Assembly (NCBI GenBank): GCA_916613615.1
Contig: OU744730.1
Location: forward strand, 35,883,315 to 35,947,314
DNA from: Steromphala cineraria
Taxonomy: Eukaryota; Mollusca; Gastropoda; Trochida; Trochidae
Length of the DNA: 64,000 nucleotides
Direction of reading: 5' to 3'
Positions 32,774 through 43,493 of the stretch are shown one piece after another (the first letter of the stretch is position 1; every line of letters starts with the position of its first letter). The notes under the pieces are model-generated. The model was not told the origin of the DNA and did no database searches. It was given only the letters and a program-made list of their open reading frames with translations. The translations under genes and the position numbers were made by a program.

Positions 32774-33982
32774 TTTGGTGACCCTGTGACCCCAAATAGG
32801 GTCACAGGGGTCACAACCTTAAAAAACTATTTTCATCTTCTTCTCAAGTTCCAAAAGGTCTAGAGAGCTGAAATTATGTGTGCAGACTCCTTTGCCAATT
32901 TGGATTCTAAATTGTAGATTTCGTGACCCCATGACCCCAAATAGGGTCACAGGGGTCACAACCTTAAAAACTTATTTTCATCTTCTTCTCCAGTTCCAAA
33001 AGGAGTAGAGAGTTAAAAACGATATGTGCAGACTCCTTGGACAATGGGGATTCTTATTTGTAACTTTGGTGACCCCATGACCTCAAATAGGGTCACAGGG
33101 GTCACAACCTAAAAACCTATTTTCATCTTCTTCTCCAGTTCTAAAAGGACTAGAGAGTTAAAAAAGATATGTGCAGACTCCTTGGCCAATGGGGATTCCA
33201 AATTGTAGATTTCGTGACCCCATGACCCCAAATAGGGTCACAGGGGTCACAACCTTAAAAACCAATTCTCATCTTCTTCTCCAGTTCCAAAAGTAGTAGA
33301 GAGTAAATATTGATATGTGCAGACTCCTTGGACAATGGGGATTCTAATTTGTAACTTTGTTGACCCTGTGACCCCAAATAGGGTCACAGGGGTCACAACC
33401 TTAAAAAATTATTTTCATCTTCTTCTCAAGTTCCAAAAGGTCTAGAGAGCTGAAATTATGTGTGCAGACTCCTTTGCCAATTGGGATTCTAAATTGTAGA
33501 TTTCGTGACCCCATGACCCCAAATAGGGTCACAGGGGTCACAACCTTAAAAACTTATTTTCATCGTCATCTTTAGCTCCAAAAGGTCTATTGAGCTGAAA
33601 GACTGCATGTAGACTCCTTGGCCAATTGGGATTCTAAACTGTAGGTTTCGTGACCCCATGACCCCAAATAGGGTCACAGGGGTCACAATCTTAAAAACCT
33701 ATTTTTCTCCATTAGATGACAGTCTATGGCAAATTTATTTCTCCTTGGATATTTTAGTGTGGACTTCTTTCACTGTCTGATATTTGCGATCTAGAAAGTG
33801 TTGAATAATAATAAATCATTTGGGTAAGGAAATTTATTCCGAAATCGTTACATTTGTTTTGTAATTTTGTTATAGGTTTTCTTGCAATAGGTAACATCAG
33901 TTTCATTTTTAGCTCATCTGGCCTGTATAAAGCAAACTTGATATGATGCCTGATGAGCTACAGAGCCAATGGCTCTATTTTT
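32774..33982 (+). mobile_element. Family A element A3, 3' part
   Basis: Continues the unit cut at 26374, with about six to seven ~145-bp units centred on TGACCCCAAATAGGGTCACA. It closes with the unrepeated 3' segment (TTAGATGACAGTCTATGGC …), CCTGATGAGCTA and the terminal hairpin AGAGCC-AAT-GGCTCT before a T-run. Confidence 0.8.
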
Positions 33983-33989
33983 TACTATA

Positions 33990-34640
33990 ACTTCAATATC
34001 TATGTACAATAATTCCTGTTGATTTTCGACTCTACATGAAGTCTCCTCCATAGTGTCTTGTTTTTAGATCAGTGCATTTGTCATTAACTTCATTTAATTG
34101 AGTCTTAACTGAGTCCATCTCCCTTTCAAATGAGTTTCTAAATTCTTTCATGCTTTCCAGATTTCAAGTTTGACATTGTTTAAAGCCTTTATAGCGAGAC
34201 TAGCAGGCCCTTGGTTAGATTCAACATCGTTAGCTAGAATCAACTGATACCTGTCGACAGGTGCAGCGGTGTGACTCGCTACTTCGCCAACACAAATATC
34301 AATATTTCTACACGGCCCAGTGAGTACAGGTGTATGGCTTGTGACGTCACTCGTGTAACTTATGTGTAAACAAAGATGTTCACTTGGGATATACCTTGAT
34401 AAACGATCAAAAGTATTTCCATACTTGATCACAGCAAGAGTTACTGACAAATATACAGTGAAGAACACGGCACATGCACTAAGTCTATACAGAAAGTACA
34501 AACTTCCTCCGTGACGAGTATACGGTGTATACATCCCGACATGGCCGACTTGTCTTGTCCCAGGTGGGTGAGATAACAAGCCGATCCTGGCCCTGTACAA
34601 GCCTATATCAACCATAATTTCGTACAATAGTCACAGAAAT
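33990..34640 (-). pseudogene. LINE 5' fragment with degenerate 2A motif
   Basis: The minus-strand frame 34627-34148 (159 codons) has a hydrophobic stretch (CAVFFTVYLSVTLAVI) and then YQLILANDVESNQGP near 34210-34250. Many LINEs carry near their N-terminus the 2A-type motif D-x-E-x-N-P-G-P, which causes ribosome skipping; here the first Pro codon has become Gln (CCA to CAA). After a frameshift, a coiled-coil-like stretch follows (MKEFRNSFEREMDSVKTQLN, about 34152 down to 34093), as in LINE ORF1 proteins. The stop at 34148 and the frameshift mark it as dead. It is cut off beside family A element A3. Confidence 0.6.
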
Positions 34641-34740
34641 AGTCAATAGTCCCAGTGGTTCCATTCCTTTGATAGGCTATATTTGCATTAAAATAATGGA
34701 GCTCTGAATATGTGGACACTCACTAGGGGCGTATAACTTC

Positions 34741-34960
34741 ACACTTCACCTTCACACTGTAAATCTCTGGCTTTAATCCTTTGTCTAATCCTTTGTTAAG
34801 TACATTTACTCCTTTTTAATTGTTATTTATCTACCTATTGTTAACTGTACTTATATACATGCTACTATCTATCATTTGTTCAACTGCTTGAAAACGACAC
34901 AAGAAACTGTGTCCAAAGGTCGCATATCATGAATAAAGAAGTTGTCATCCACATTTTGTT
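34741..34960 (+). mobile_element. Penelope-like element 3' end
   Basis: GCTTGAAAACGACACAAG, an inverted pair (GACACAAG / CTGTGTC) and ATGAATAAAGAAGTTGTC match the 3' end of the Penelope-like fragment at 23090-23735. No coding part is recognisable here, so this is a strongly truncated copy. Confidence 0.6.
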
Positions 34961-35412
34961 TCTTCATTGTGTTCTGAATGCTCTTTCTATTAACTAAGGG
35001 AATTTCTGTAATTTCTCCTTTAATTTCGATGCTCCAATAATCGACCATATAATCTCATCCTGAAGATACAAATTCAAATCACTTCTAAAATTTCTACTAA
35101 GTATCAAAATGATCATTTTATTCAGCTATTGCTTATTATTGTTGTTTATATTGCAAAAAAAAATATTTGTAAAGTGTTATTATCTTGACTTGCATGCAGA
35201 CATCGTTTTAGGGTATCTTCATAATGACAACATTGCAATTGTTTTGTCATCATTTGGTCATCTTTGAAATTTACTTAACAATTCAACCATTGTGCTGAAT
35301 GAGCGATTGAAAGTTTAAAAAAGTTCAACCATAGACATTTTCTGAAAAACTTTTGAAGGTTTGTGGGTCAAATTAATAGAGAAAATACATTACTGCATTT
35401 CTTTAATTACAG
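34961..35412. other. No recognised gene
   Basis: AT-rich DNA ending in the candidate splice acceptor TTTCTTTAATTACAG at 35398-35412. No repeat family recognised. Confidence 0.4.
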
Positions 35413-35473
35413 CAATAAACTTGAAAAACTTGTTCAGAATGTAGAAGCTGAAGATTTTAGCAAAACTTACTGA
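35413..35473 (+). CDS. Candidate terminal exon of an unidentified host gene
   Basis: After a plausible acceptor (TTTAATTACAG) a short frame reads, with the two bases carried over from 23844-23911, S-NKLEKLVQNVEAEDFSKTY and stops at TGA (35471-35473). The lysine/glutamate-rich helix-like text and the fitting phase are the reasons for the call. A polyadenylation signal AATAAA at 35818 would close a 3' UTR of about 350 bases. The product is not recognised. Without RNA data this remains a proposal. Confidence 0.35.
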
Positions 35474-35540
35474 TCTATACTTTCTAAAAAGTATTTATTG
35501 ACATGTCCGTAATTACGTTTATGATTATTTCATGTTCCAG

Positions 35541-35816
35541 TTCCTTGGCTCTTTGGTTTGTTGTGCGTCGAACAAAACAGTGCTTGGACTTTGCATTTAC
35601 TGTTCATCTCTTCCATTTCTGTGGTTGCTGGTTGATGAGTGGACACTTTCCGCAGACGTTCTGGTGGTGGTTAACTTGTTTGGTATGCCTCACTTTGATG
35701 ACTGTCATTGGAGAGTTTCTGTGTATGAGAACAGAGTTGAAGGCAATACCTGTGTCAATGGGACCAAAAGTAGATTTGTAAAAGATAGCTTTGTCTATTA
35801 CAATCTCTTTTTCTGA
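35541..35816 (+). other. Open frame of unknown status, possible 3' UTR
   Basis: Following TCATGTTCCAG, a frame of about 91 codons is open (FLGSLVCCASNKTVLGLC … FGMPHFDDCHWRVSVYENRV). It is cysteine- and aromatic-rich and ends just before AATAAA at 35818. It could be a last exon in its own right or simply the 3' UTR of the exon at 35413; the second is simpler because no upstream exon of matching phase is visible. I do not recognise the sequence. Confidence 0.25.
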
Positions 35817-35817
35817 T

Positions 35818-35823
35818 AATAAA
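35818..35823 (+). promoter_or_regulatory. Polyadenylation signal candidate
   Basis: Canonical AATAAA about 345 bases after the candidate stop codon at 35471. Such hexamers are frequent in AT-rich DNA, so the call depends on the exon upstream being real. Confidence 0.3.
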
Positions 35824-35869
35824 CATTCATTAAACATAAACATAAACATAATGAAACCAATTTAATGAA

Positions 35870-36068
35870 AAACTCTTGATAATCATTAATCTTGGCCATA
35901 ACTTTGTGATTGGATATCGATAGCCTTTGATATTTCACATGTGCATTTATCATGATAAGACCTTTCATATTATATATACCTTATGACCATGACCTTTGGG
36001 AAAATATACATTTACAATTTACTGATATTTGGGGGGCATCAGTGTTTAACCAACACATCTTGTTTTTA
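35870..36068 (+). mobile_element. Decayed family B-like fragment
   Basis: CTTGGCCATAACTTTGTGAT, GATAGCCTTTGATATTTCACATG, GACCTTTCATAT and AACACATCTTGTTTTT follow the same order as in family B1 at about 3655-3830, with many substitutions. Neither end is preserved. Confidence 0.55.
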
Positions 36069-36073
36069 CTTAG

Positions 36074-36175
36074 CGTTCACGTTACTGTAAAATTTGAAGA
36101 GCATTGTGCCAACAAGGTTTTAAAAACTTATAAACAAATTCAATATTTGAGACGGGACATTGCCATGTTAGTGGT
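36074..36175 (+). CDS. Weak candidate exon
   Basis: About 102 bases lie between an acceptor-like tract (CTTGTTTTTACTTAG) and a strong donor (GTG, then GTAAGC). One frame is open: VHVTVKFEEHCANKVLKTYK … YLRRDIAMLV, of ordinary protein composition. It lies between two repeat fragments and matches neither. Its first base would also complete the codon left by 23844-23911, making it an alternative to 35413. Function unknown. Confidence 0.25.
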
Positions 36176-36187
36176 AAGCATTTGTTT

Positions 36188-36290
36188 TAACTCATTTGGC
36201 CTGAAAGGCCGAATGGGCTTATGGCATGGCATGGCTTCTGACGTATGTTTTCTTTCTGGCAATTCTGCCATCGGTTAACTTTTCACAAGT
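36188..36290 (+). mobile_element. Family A-like 5' end fragment A4
   Basis: TTTTAACTCATTTGGCCTG with the hairpin GGCCTGAAAGGCC and GGGCTTATGGCATGGCATGG resembles the 5' end of family A, but the GTCC leader and 145-bp units are missing. A decayed relic. Confidence 0.5.
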
Positions 36291-37070
36291 CATGCACATA
36301 AACATCTTCTATTACTTGGAATGTTTTGTGAATATTTTTATTTCGTCTAAAAGAAGAATAAAGTGTCTTCATTTTAATGTAGAACTAGCATGTGTTCTAT
36401 ATTTTGTTTTACTATGCTGGAACTAAAAACATTGACAGCGATTGTTTACATGTGCTAATTGAGCTAACCACTGATTGAACTTACATGTTTTTTCACGCAC
36501 TGGAGGCAGACTGTCGGTTCTCTGATCAAAAATAATTGAAACAGCATGATACATAAACAAAATTTAATTGAAGAATAAAAAAACAAATACTTAAGACCAA
36601 TATTCAAATGAGTCAATTCTTACACGAGCTAAATACATTTGTAAGCCAATTTGGACTCGAGTTACTTTATGTGTATTCAATGTTATTAAGAATGTGTGTA
36701 AAACACGTTAGAAAACAAGTTCGTGACATCAGAATTTTAACGAAAGTGCAAAGTGACCCTTAACAAAACTGGCAGAGAATCAATCAAAATGACATTAGGT
36801 TTCACTGCTGGAGTGATGACAACTAAAAGAAAAACAATAAATCATTTTTTTATTGATGAATATAGATAGAACTGCTATCTTATTCTTTGATAAAACATAG
36901 CGCAGCTACCAGAGTCTGGGAACTATGTCGCGTGAAGACACAATAAAACACAGCTATACATCTGCTGAACAAAAGTTTGTTACATTGCTATGCTCACGAA
37001 GCTATTGAAACAGGTAGATTAATTGGATGCATAATTTCAAATATTAAACGTATTTGAGATGTTTCCTTGA
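36291..37070. other. No recognised gene
   Basis: AT-rich DNA. The phrase CATCTGCTGAACAAAAGTTTGTTACATTGC (in two parts, near 36960-36990) recurs near 46468-46500, indicating another dispersed repeat. No exon seen. Confidence 0.4.
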
Positions 37071-39867
37071 TTTTTAGCTCATCAGGACTGAAAGTCCAGA
37101 TTGGCTTATGGCATGGCCCGTCGTCCGGCGTCCGTCCGTCCGTCGTCCGTCCGTCCGTCCGTCGTCGGTCGTCCGTCCGTAAACTTTTGACACTTTCGAC
37201 TTCTCCTCATGAACCATACACATAAGAGAGCTGAAATTTTGTGTACAAGTACCTTAGCATATGGAGATTCTAATTTGTAACTTTGGTGACCCTGTGACCC
37301 CAAATAGGGTCACAGGGGTCACAACTTTAAAAACCTATTTTCATCTTCTTCTCCAGTTCCAAAAGGAGTAGAGAGTTAAAAATGATATGTGCAGACTCCT
37401 TGGCCAATGGGGATTCTAATTTGTAACTTTGGTGACCCTGTGATCCCAAATAGGGTCACAGGGGTCACAACCTTAAATACCTATTTTCATCTTCTTCTCC
37501 AGTTCCAAAAGGAGTAGAGAGTTAAAAATTATATGTGCAGACTCCTTGGACAATGGAGATTCTAATTTGTAACTTTGGTGACCCTGTGACCCCAAATAGG
37601 GTCACAGGGGTCACAACCTTTAGAACCTATTTTCATCTTCTTCTCCAGTTCTAAAAGGACTAGAGAGTTAACAACGATATGTGCAGACTCCTTGGACAAT
37701 GGGGATTCTAAATTGTAGATTTTGTGACCCCATGACCCCAAATAGGGTCACAGGGGTCACAACCTTAAAAACCTATTTTCATCTTCTTCTCCAGTTCTAA
37801 AAGGACTAGAGAGTTGAAAGTGATATGTGCAGACTCCTTGGACAATGGGGATTCTAATTTGTAACTTTTGTGAACCTGTGACCCCAAATAGGGTCACAGG
37901 GGTCACAACCTTAAAAACCTATTTTCATCTTCTTCTCCAGTTCTAAAAGGACTAGAGAGTTGAAAGTGATATGTGCAGACTCCTTGGACAATGGGGATTC
38001 TAATTTGTAACTTTGGTGAACCTGTGACCCCAAATAGGGTCACAGGGGTCACAACCTTAAAAACCTATTTTCATCTTCTTCTCCAGTACTAAAAGGACTA
38101 TAGAGTTAAAAATGATATGTGCAGACTCCTTGGCCAATCGGGATTCTTAATTGAAGATTTCGTGACCCCATGACCCCAAATAAGGTCACAGGGGTCACAA
38201 CCTTAAAAACCAATTCTCATCTTCTTCTCCAGTTCCAAAAGGTCTAGAGAGTTAATATTGATATGTGCAGACTCCTTGGACAATGGGGATTCTAATTTGT
38301 AACTTTGTTGACCCTGTGACCCCAAATAGGGTCACAGGGGTCACAACCTTAAAAAACTATTTTCAGCTTCTTCTCAAGTTCCAAAAGGTCTAGAGTGCTG
38401 AAATTATATGTGCAGACTCCTTGGACAATGAGGATTCTAAATTGTAGATTGCGTGACCCCATGACCCCAAATAGGGTCACAGGGGTCACAACCTTTAGAA
38501 CCTATTTTCATCTTCTTCTCCAGTTCTAAAAGGACTAGAGAGTTAACAACGATATGTGCAGACTCCTTGGACAATGGGGATTCTAAATTGTAGATTTTGT
38601 GACCCCATGACCCCAAATAGGGTCACAGGGGTCACAACCTTAAAAACCTATTTTCATCTTCTTCTCCAGTTCTAAAAGGACTAGAGAGTTGAAAGTGATA
38701 TGTGCAGACTCCTTGGACAATGGGGATTCTAATTTGTAACTTTTGTGAACCTGTGACCCCAAATAGGGTCACAGGGGTCACAACCTTAAAAACCTATTTT
38801 CATCTTCTTCTCCAGTTCTAAAAGGACTAGAGAGTTGAAAGTGATATGTGCAGACTCCTTGGACAATGGGGATTCTAATTTGTAACTTTGGTGAACCTGT
38901 GACCCCAAATAGGGTCACAGGGGTCACAACCTTAAAAACCTATTTTCATCTTCTTCTCCAGTACTAAAAGGACTATAGAGTTAAAAATGATATGTGCAGA
39001 CTCCTTGGCCAATCGGGATTCTTAATTGAAGATTTCGTGACCCCATGACCCCAAATAAGGTCACAGGGGTCACAACCTTAAAAACCAATTCTCATCTTCT
39101 TCTCCAGTTCCAAAAGGTCTAGAGAGTTAATATTGATATGTGCAGACTCCTTGGACAATGGGGATTCTAATTTGTAACTTTGTTGACCCTGTGACCCCAA
39201 ATAGGGTCACAGGGGTCACAACCTTAAAAAACTATTTTCAGCTTCTTCTCAAGTTCCAAAAGGTCTAGAGTGCTGAAATTATATGTGCAGACTCCTTGGA
39301 CAATGAGGATTCTAAATTGTAGATTGCGTGACCCCATGACCCCAAATAGGGTCACAGGGGTCACAACCTTAAAAACTTATTTTCATCATCATCTTTAGCT
39401 CCTAAAGGTCTATTGAGCTGAAAGACTGCATGTAGACTCCTTGGCCAATTGGGATTCTAAACTGTAGGTTTTGTGACCCCATGACCCCAAATAGGGTCAC
39501 AGGGGTCACAATCTTAAAAGCTATTTTCATCTCCTTCTCAAGTTCGATAAGGTTAAGAGAGTTGAAATTTAATGTGCAGACTCTTTTGCCAATGAAGATT
39601 TTAAATTGTAGATTACGTGACCCAATGACCCCACATTAGATGACAGTCTATGGCAAATTTATTTCTCCTTGGATATTTTAGTGTGGACTTCTTTCACTGT
39701 CTGATATTGGCGATCTAGAAAGTGTTGAATAATAATACATTTGTTTTGTAATTTTTCTATAGGTTTTCTTGCAATAGGTAACATCAGTTTCATTTTTAGC
39801 TCATCTTGCCTGTATAAAGCAAACTTGATATGATGCCTGATGAGCTACAGAGCCAATGGCTCTATTT
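37071..39867 (+). mobile_element. Family A element A5, long copy
   Basis: Complete at both ends: TTTTTAGCTCATCAGG, hairpin and an expanded GTCC leader (37120-37180), about 16-17 units of ~145 bp, then CCTGATGAGCTA and the AGAGCC-AAT-GGCTCT hairpin. A block of six units (about 37560-38434) is repeated almost identically as 38435-39309, an 875-bp period, shown by shared private variants such as CTATAGAGTTAAAAATG at 38097 and 38972 and the CAATGAGGATTC variant at 38427 and 39302. Confidence 0.8.
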
Positions 39868-40850
39868 TGTAATAATCCTTTTCTTTATCATAATGAATGC
39901 AAGGATTATTTTCTATACTTCTAACAATTTAAAACAAAAATGATAAGAGTTTCCACAGGTCAAGTGACCTTCCCATCTTGTTTATCTTTAAATTTGTAAA
40001 ATTTAATTCTTTGGATGAATTATGTTATTGGTCATAATTTGATAGTAGGAAATGTTATTTAGTCATTAGTGAAAAAAAAACAGGATTGAAAGTGAAATGT
40101 TCCATTAATGCTTTAAAGTGATTTTATGCTAATAACTGTGAGGGTTTCATTCCTGTTTTATTTATTGCAATATAGAAAGGAATACTTTTCAATCACTGTT
40201 TATGACCTGTAATCCTGTATACATATTTGAGATATTTTTCAGTCTATATAAACCTAACCTAATAATTCTCGCTATACTCTCATATTGAGTCTAGCTAGAT
40301 GTAGTAAAGGCTCATGTCAACCGACTTTTGAATTGACCAATCAGGGTTCGTTTTACCAAGCTGCAATAGTCTGCATTCTCACATATAACGTTAATGGGTC
40401 ATAGGTCGCAGAAAGGTCAACTGACACAAGATAACCTAGTCTGCGATATGTTTACAATACAACCGACACTAAGTTAAGAATTTCTGTAAAATCATGTTTT
40501 ATTTTGTTCATTTCTTTTAAATTTTTGATGAATTTTCATCATTTTAAAATGTTTGATATATTGGATATTTTCAGAAGCTTGTGCCAATACGCGTCATGCT
40601 TTTTCTGTATTGCAATATACCGATATATCAATGGTTTTGGTAATTTCGGTAAATTGTCTCCCATTTAATTAATTTTGGTCTAATTTACCCTAGGTTGGTC
40701 GCAAAATTTCATTCATTCATTGATATTAGTAAAATATCCTAGGCAAGCCTTGAATATTTCTTACTTTTATCAACTTGTGTTGATATATTTGATACCAGAA
40801 GAAACTTGGGTGTGTTTCTCTCTACAATATTCATCTTCATCAGGCTTTTA
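39868..40850. other. No recognised gene
   Basis: AT-rich sequence without exon-like or repeat-family features that I can support. Confidence 0.45.
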
Positions 40851-41650
40851 TTATACCCCCTACTACGACGTATATGTCCGTCGATGAGTCCAATATTGTT
40901 TCTGGAGCATTATTTACAAACTATTTATCTAGGGAACTTCTAATTTCATGGGGATGTTACCTATATGGGTTAAATGTACTTTTGGGGTTACAGTTCCAGG
41001 GTACCAAAATATTTTAAAATGTGGTCTTAAAATTTTTTTCCTAAATATTCCCATTTACAGGGAATATAGACAACTGTCTGCTTGTCAAATGTTGATGATT
41101 GAAATTTTGAATAACATGAAGTTGTGTCGTGAAAAACAATTTCAATAATACTTTAGTAAACTCTTCTGTTTTCCCACATACCGTGGATAAAGTCATCGCC
41201 CTTTCCATCCCTCCGGTCGTCTGTAATCATTTAAACTAAAAAACTAACTCAAGACCTAACTCAATAAACTTAGTGTGTAGATTAGTCAGGATGTGTAGAT
41301 GTGCCTTTCGGTATTTATTTATGTCTCTCGGATTTTCAACTGTTTGGAATTTTAATTTTTGCGGTGACGCTTCACAAAATTAACTTGCTGAGATTTTTAT
41401 ACAATTTTAGTTAGTGTTCAATTACCTGTACAACATGCAGCACAAACATGATCATTTACTAATTAAGAAGACCTATATGTCGTTTAACATAGTCTTATGA
41501 TGGTTAGGACATGTTTTCATCATCATCTCCAGAAACATAAGGTCTAGAAAGCTGAAACCTTTTGTACATACCCTTTACTAGTGAGGATTATTTTACCACC
41601 GCTATGATGTAGTCGGGGGTATATAGCGCTCTGCATGTCCGTTTGTCTGA
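40851..41650. mobile_element. Decayed family C-like fragments
   Basis: Several partial ends of family C-type elements occur: TATACCCCCTACTACGACG (near 40854), CCCACATACCGTGGATAAAG with GTCATCGCCCTTTCC (near 41174, compare 16201-16240), and GATGTAGTCGGGGGTATATA (near 41606). CTAGAAAGCTGAAACC lies in between. None is complete. Confidence 0.5.
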
Positions 41651-43085
41651 CCATATCTCAAAAACCGCTTAATATTTTTTTTACAAAACGGTATGTGGTT
41701 AGATCTAGTGGTGGGCTGGTGCCTTTTGCTATTTTGGATAATTTAAATTTTTTTAATTTTTTAATATTTAAGGATTCAGCCATCAGGCTGAATCCTTATT
41801 GTTATTGGCGTGTTGTTTTTTTTTATTATTATTCCACGATTCTTGTTAACAAGATTCAGACCAAACGGATAATGCTATCAAAGCCAAATTTTGCATACTG
41901 GTAGACCTTGATAAGGAGACGCGACAATAAGCTTTTGGGACAATTCGGTCCATACATTAAAGGTACAGTTCGATTCCAAAATTGAAAATTTAACATTGAT
42001 TTTTTTTTCAAAATGCACTTAGAGACCTAATTTTTTTTTTTAAATGTGCGCAATCAAAAATGCTGCAAAAAACCAAATCATGGAAAATTCGTAGGTCACG
42101 TGGTTTGGCCGCCATCTTGGATTTAGTGCATTTTTGACCATTGCCGACCCCACCCACCTTTGAGAATCTTCTCCTCTGAAGATACTTGCACTAGAGATCT
42201 GAAATTTACACTCAAGGTAGCTGACGCATTGTAGTTCTTAGTTTGTTCTTTAGAAAGTCCTAACTTTAATACTTTTCTTGCTGTGATTTTTCAAAGTTGA
42301 CCAAAATCTAAAAATCGCAAACTTCAAGGGCAGATAACTCAAAAACCAGACCATAGAATTTTATGATTTTTGCATGAGAGTTAGACATTGGCAAGGTCCT
42401 AAAAATAAAAGAATAAAATCGCTCGCGAACAGTCATTTCCGGTCAGGGTCAGAGGTCAAACTTTCCATTTTGGACATGTGGTGTTTTGGTGGGTATGTTT
42501 GAAATATCGTAGCGAATCAAAGGCGTACGATAACTCTTTGTTCTATACATCATATGAAAGCCAAAAGTCTATAGATTTTTTTGAAATTTAACAGTCAACT
42601 CCTTTATTTGTTTTACATTGAGTTACGGCCCTTTGAATATTGTCAATTCTGCTTTCGTTTTGATTTCTTAGGATATAGGTATGTGAAAAAAGTTGTTAGT
42701 CATCAGTGATAGACGATAAATCATTGTTCCATATATCATTAGAAAGCTAGAAGAATACAGAATCTTTTAACAATTAACAATAAATTTAGTTACTTCATTT
42801 ACATTGAGTTACGGACCTCTGAATATTGTCAACCCTGCATGCGTTTTAAATGCATTTGATAACTGTATGTTTGCAAAATGCGTTAACCATTAACAAAAGA
42901 CTATAACCCATAAGCTTTTGACTGAAATCATTACCTTTGTGAATAACATTAACACCATACAGCGCTGAATCCGTTTGTCGTCGCTTGCGACTATTTTTTT
43001 AAATTTTTTATTTTTTTCTGGTTTCCATGGAAACAGTTTGAACATAGTGCATATAGGGGGTAGGGTCTGTTTCCGAGCTATATCT
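41600..43085 (+). mobile_element. Family C-like element C2, split by B2
   Basis: Before B2: CATATCTCAAAAACCGCTT, GGCTGGTGCCTTTTGCTAT and a T-rich run. After B2: TTTTCTGGTTTCCATGGAAAC and GGGGGTAGGGTCTGTTTCC. In family C1 the same order reads GTGCCTTTTGATATT, T-rich, TTCCATGGAAACGG without interruption. The flanks of B2 are therefore two halves of one copy. Confidence 0.55.
41770..43003 (+). mobile_element. Family B element B2
   Basis: Starts AAGGATTCAGCC-ATCA-GGCTGAATCCTT (hairpin) and ends GCGCTGAATCC … GTCG-CTTG-CGAC followed by a T-run. It shares its body with B1 (ATTCCACGATTCTTG, CACGTGGTTTGGCCGCCATC, TCGCTCGCGAACAGTC) but lacks the nested insertions of B1, which makes it the reference for reading B1. 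No coding capacity. Confidence 0.75.
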
Positions 43086-43106
43086 AAAAAACTGTTCAAT
43101 ATTTAT

Positions 43107-43490
43107 GCCCTCGCCATATATGGCAGAGGCATATTGGATTACCCGTACATACGTATGTGACCACTCTATACAGAGTATTGTTTATCCACATCTCCTCAAC
43201 AACCATTCAACAGATTTAATTGAAATCGCACACATGGCTATTAGGCTTTCTAAGAGTGTGCATCGCATATTTTGTTTTTCAATTTTTTTTTTTTTTCAAA
43301 TTTCTGTCATGTTGAACTTAAGTGAATTTGGGGGGAAGTGAAAGCTCAAAGTAGTGTGATAGGGGGTGTTGTTTATCAACTTCTCCTCAAAAACCATTCA
43401 ATGGATTTAATTTAAATTGCACACATGGCTCATAGGCATCCTAAGGGTGTGCATTTCATATTTTGTTTTTCAATTTATGAATTCTTAGCT
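43107..43490 (+). mobile_element. Family F fragment with ~190-bp tandem unit
   Basis: Begins CCTCGCCATATATGGCAGAGG, a small hairpin, near 43109. A unit with GTTTATC-ACTTCTCCTCAA, ACCATTCAA-GGATTTAAT and CACACATGGCT is present twice (near 43176-43275 and 43370-43470). No 3' end is visible before family A element A6 starts. Confidence 0.5.
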
Positions 43491-43493
43491 CAT

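Noticed and set aside
34148..34627. A host membrane protein of 159 residues on the minus strand
   Set aside because: The hydrophobic stretch looked like a membrane segment, but the following degenerate 2A motif and the coiled-coil text after a frameshift fit a LINE 5' fragment better.
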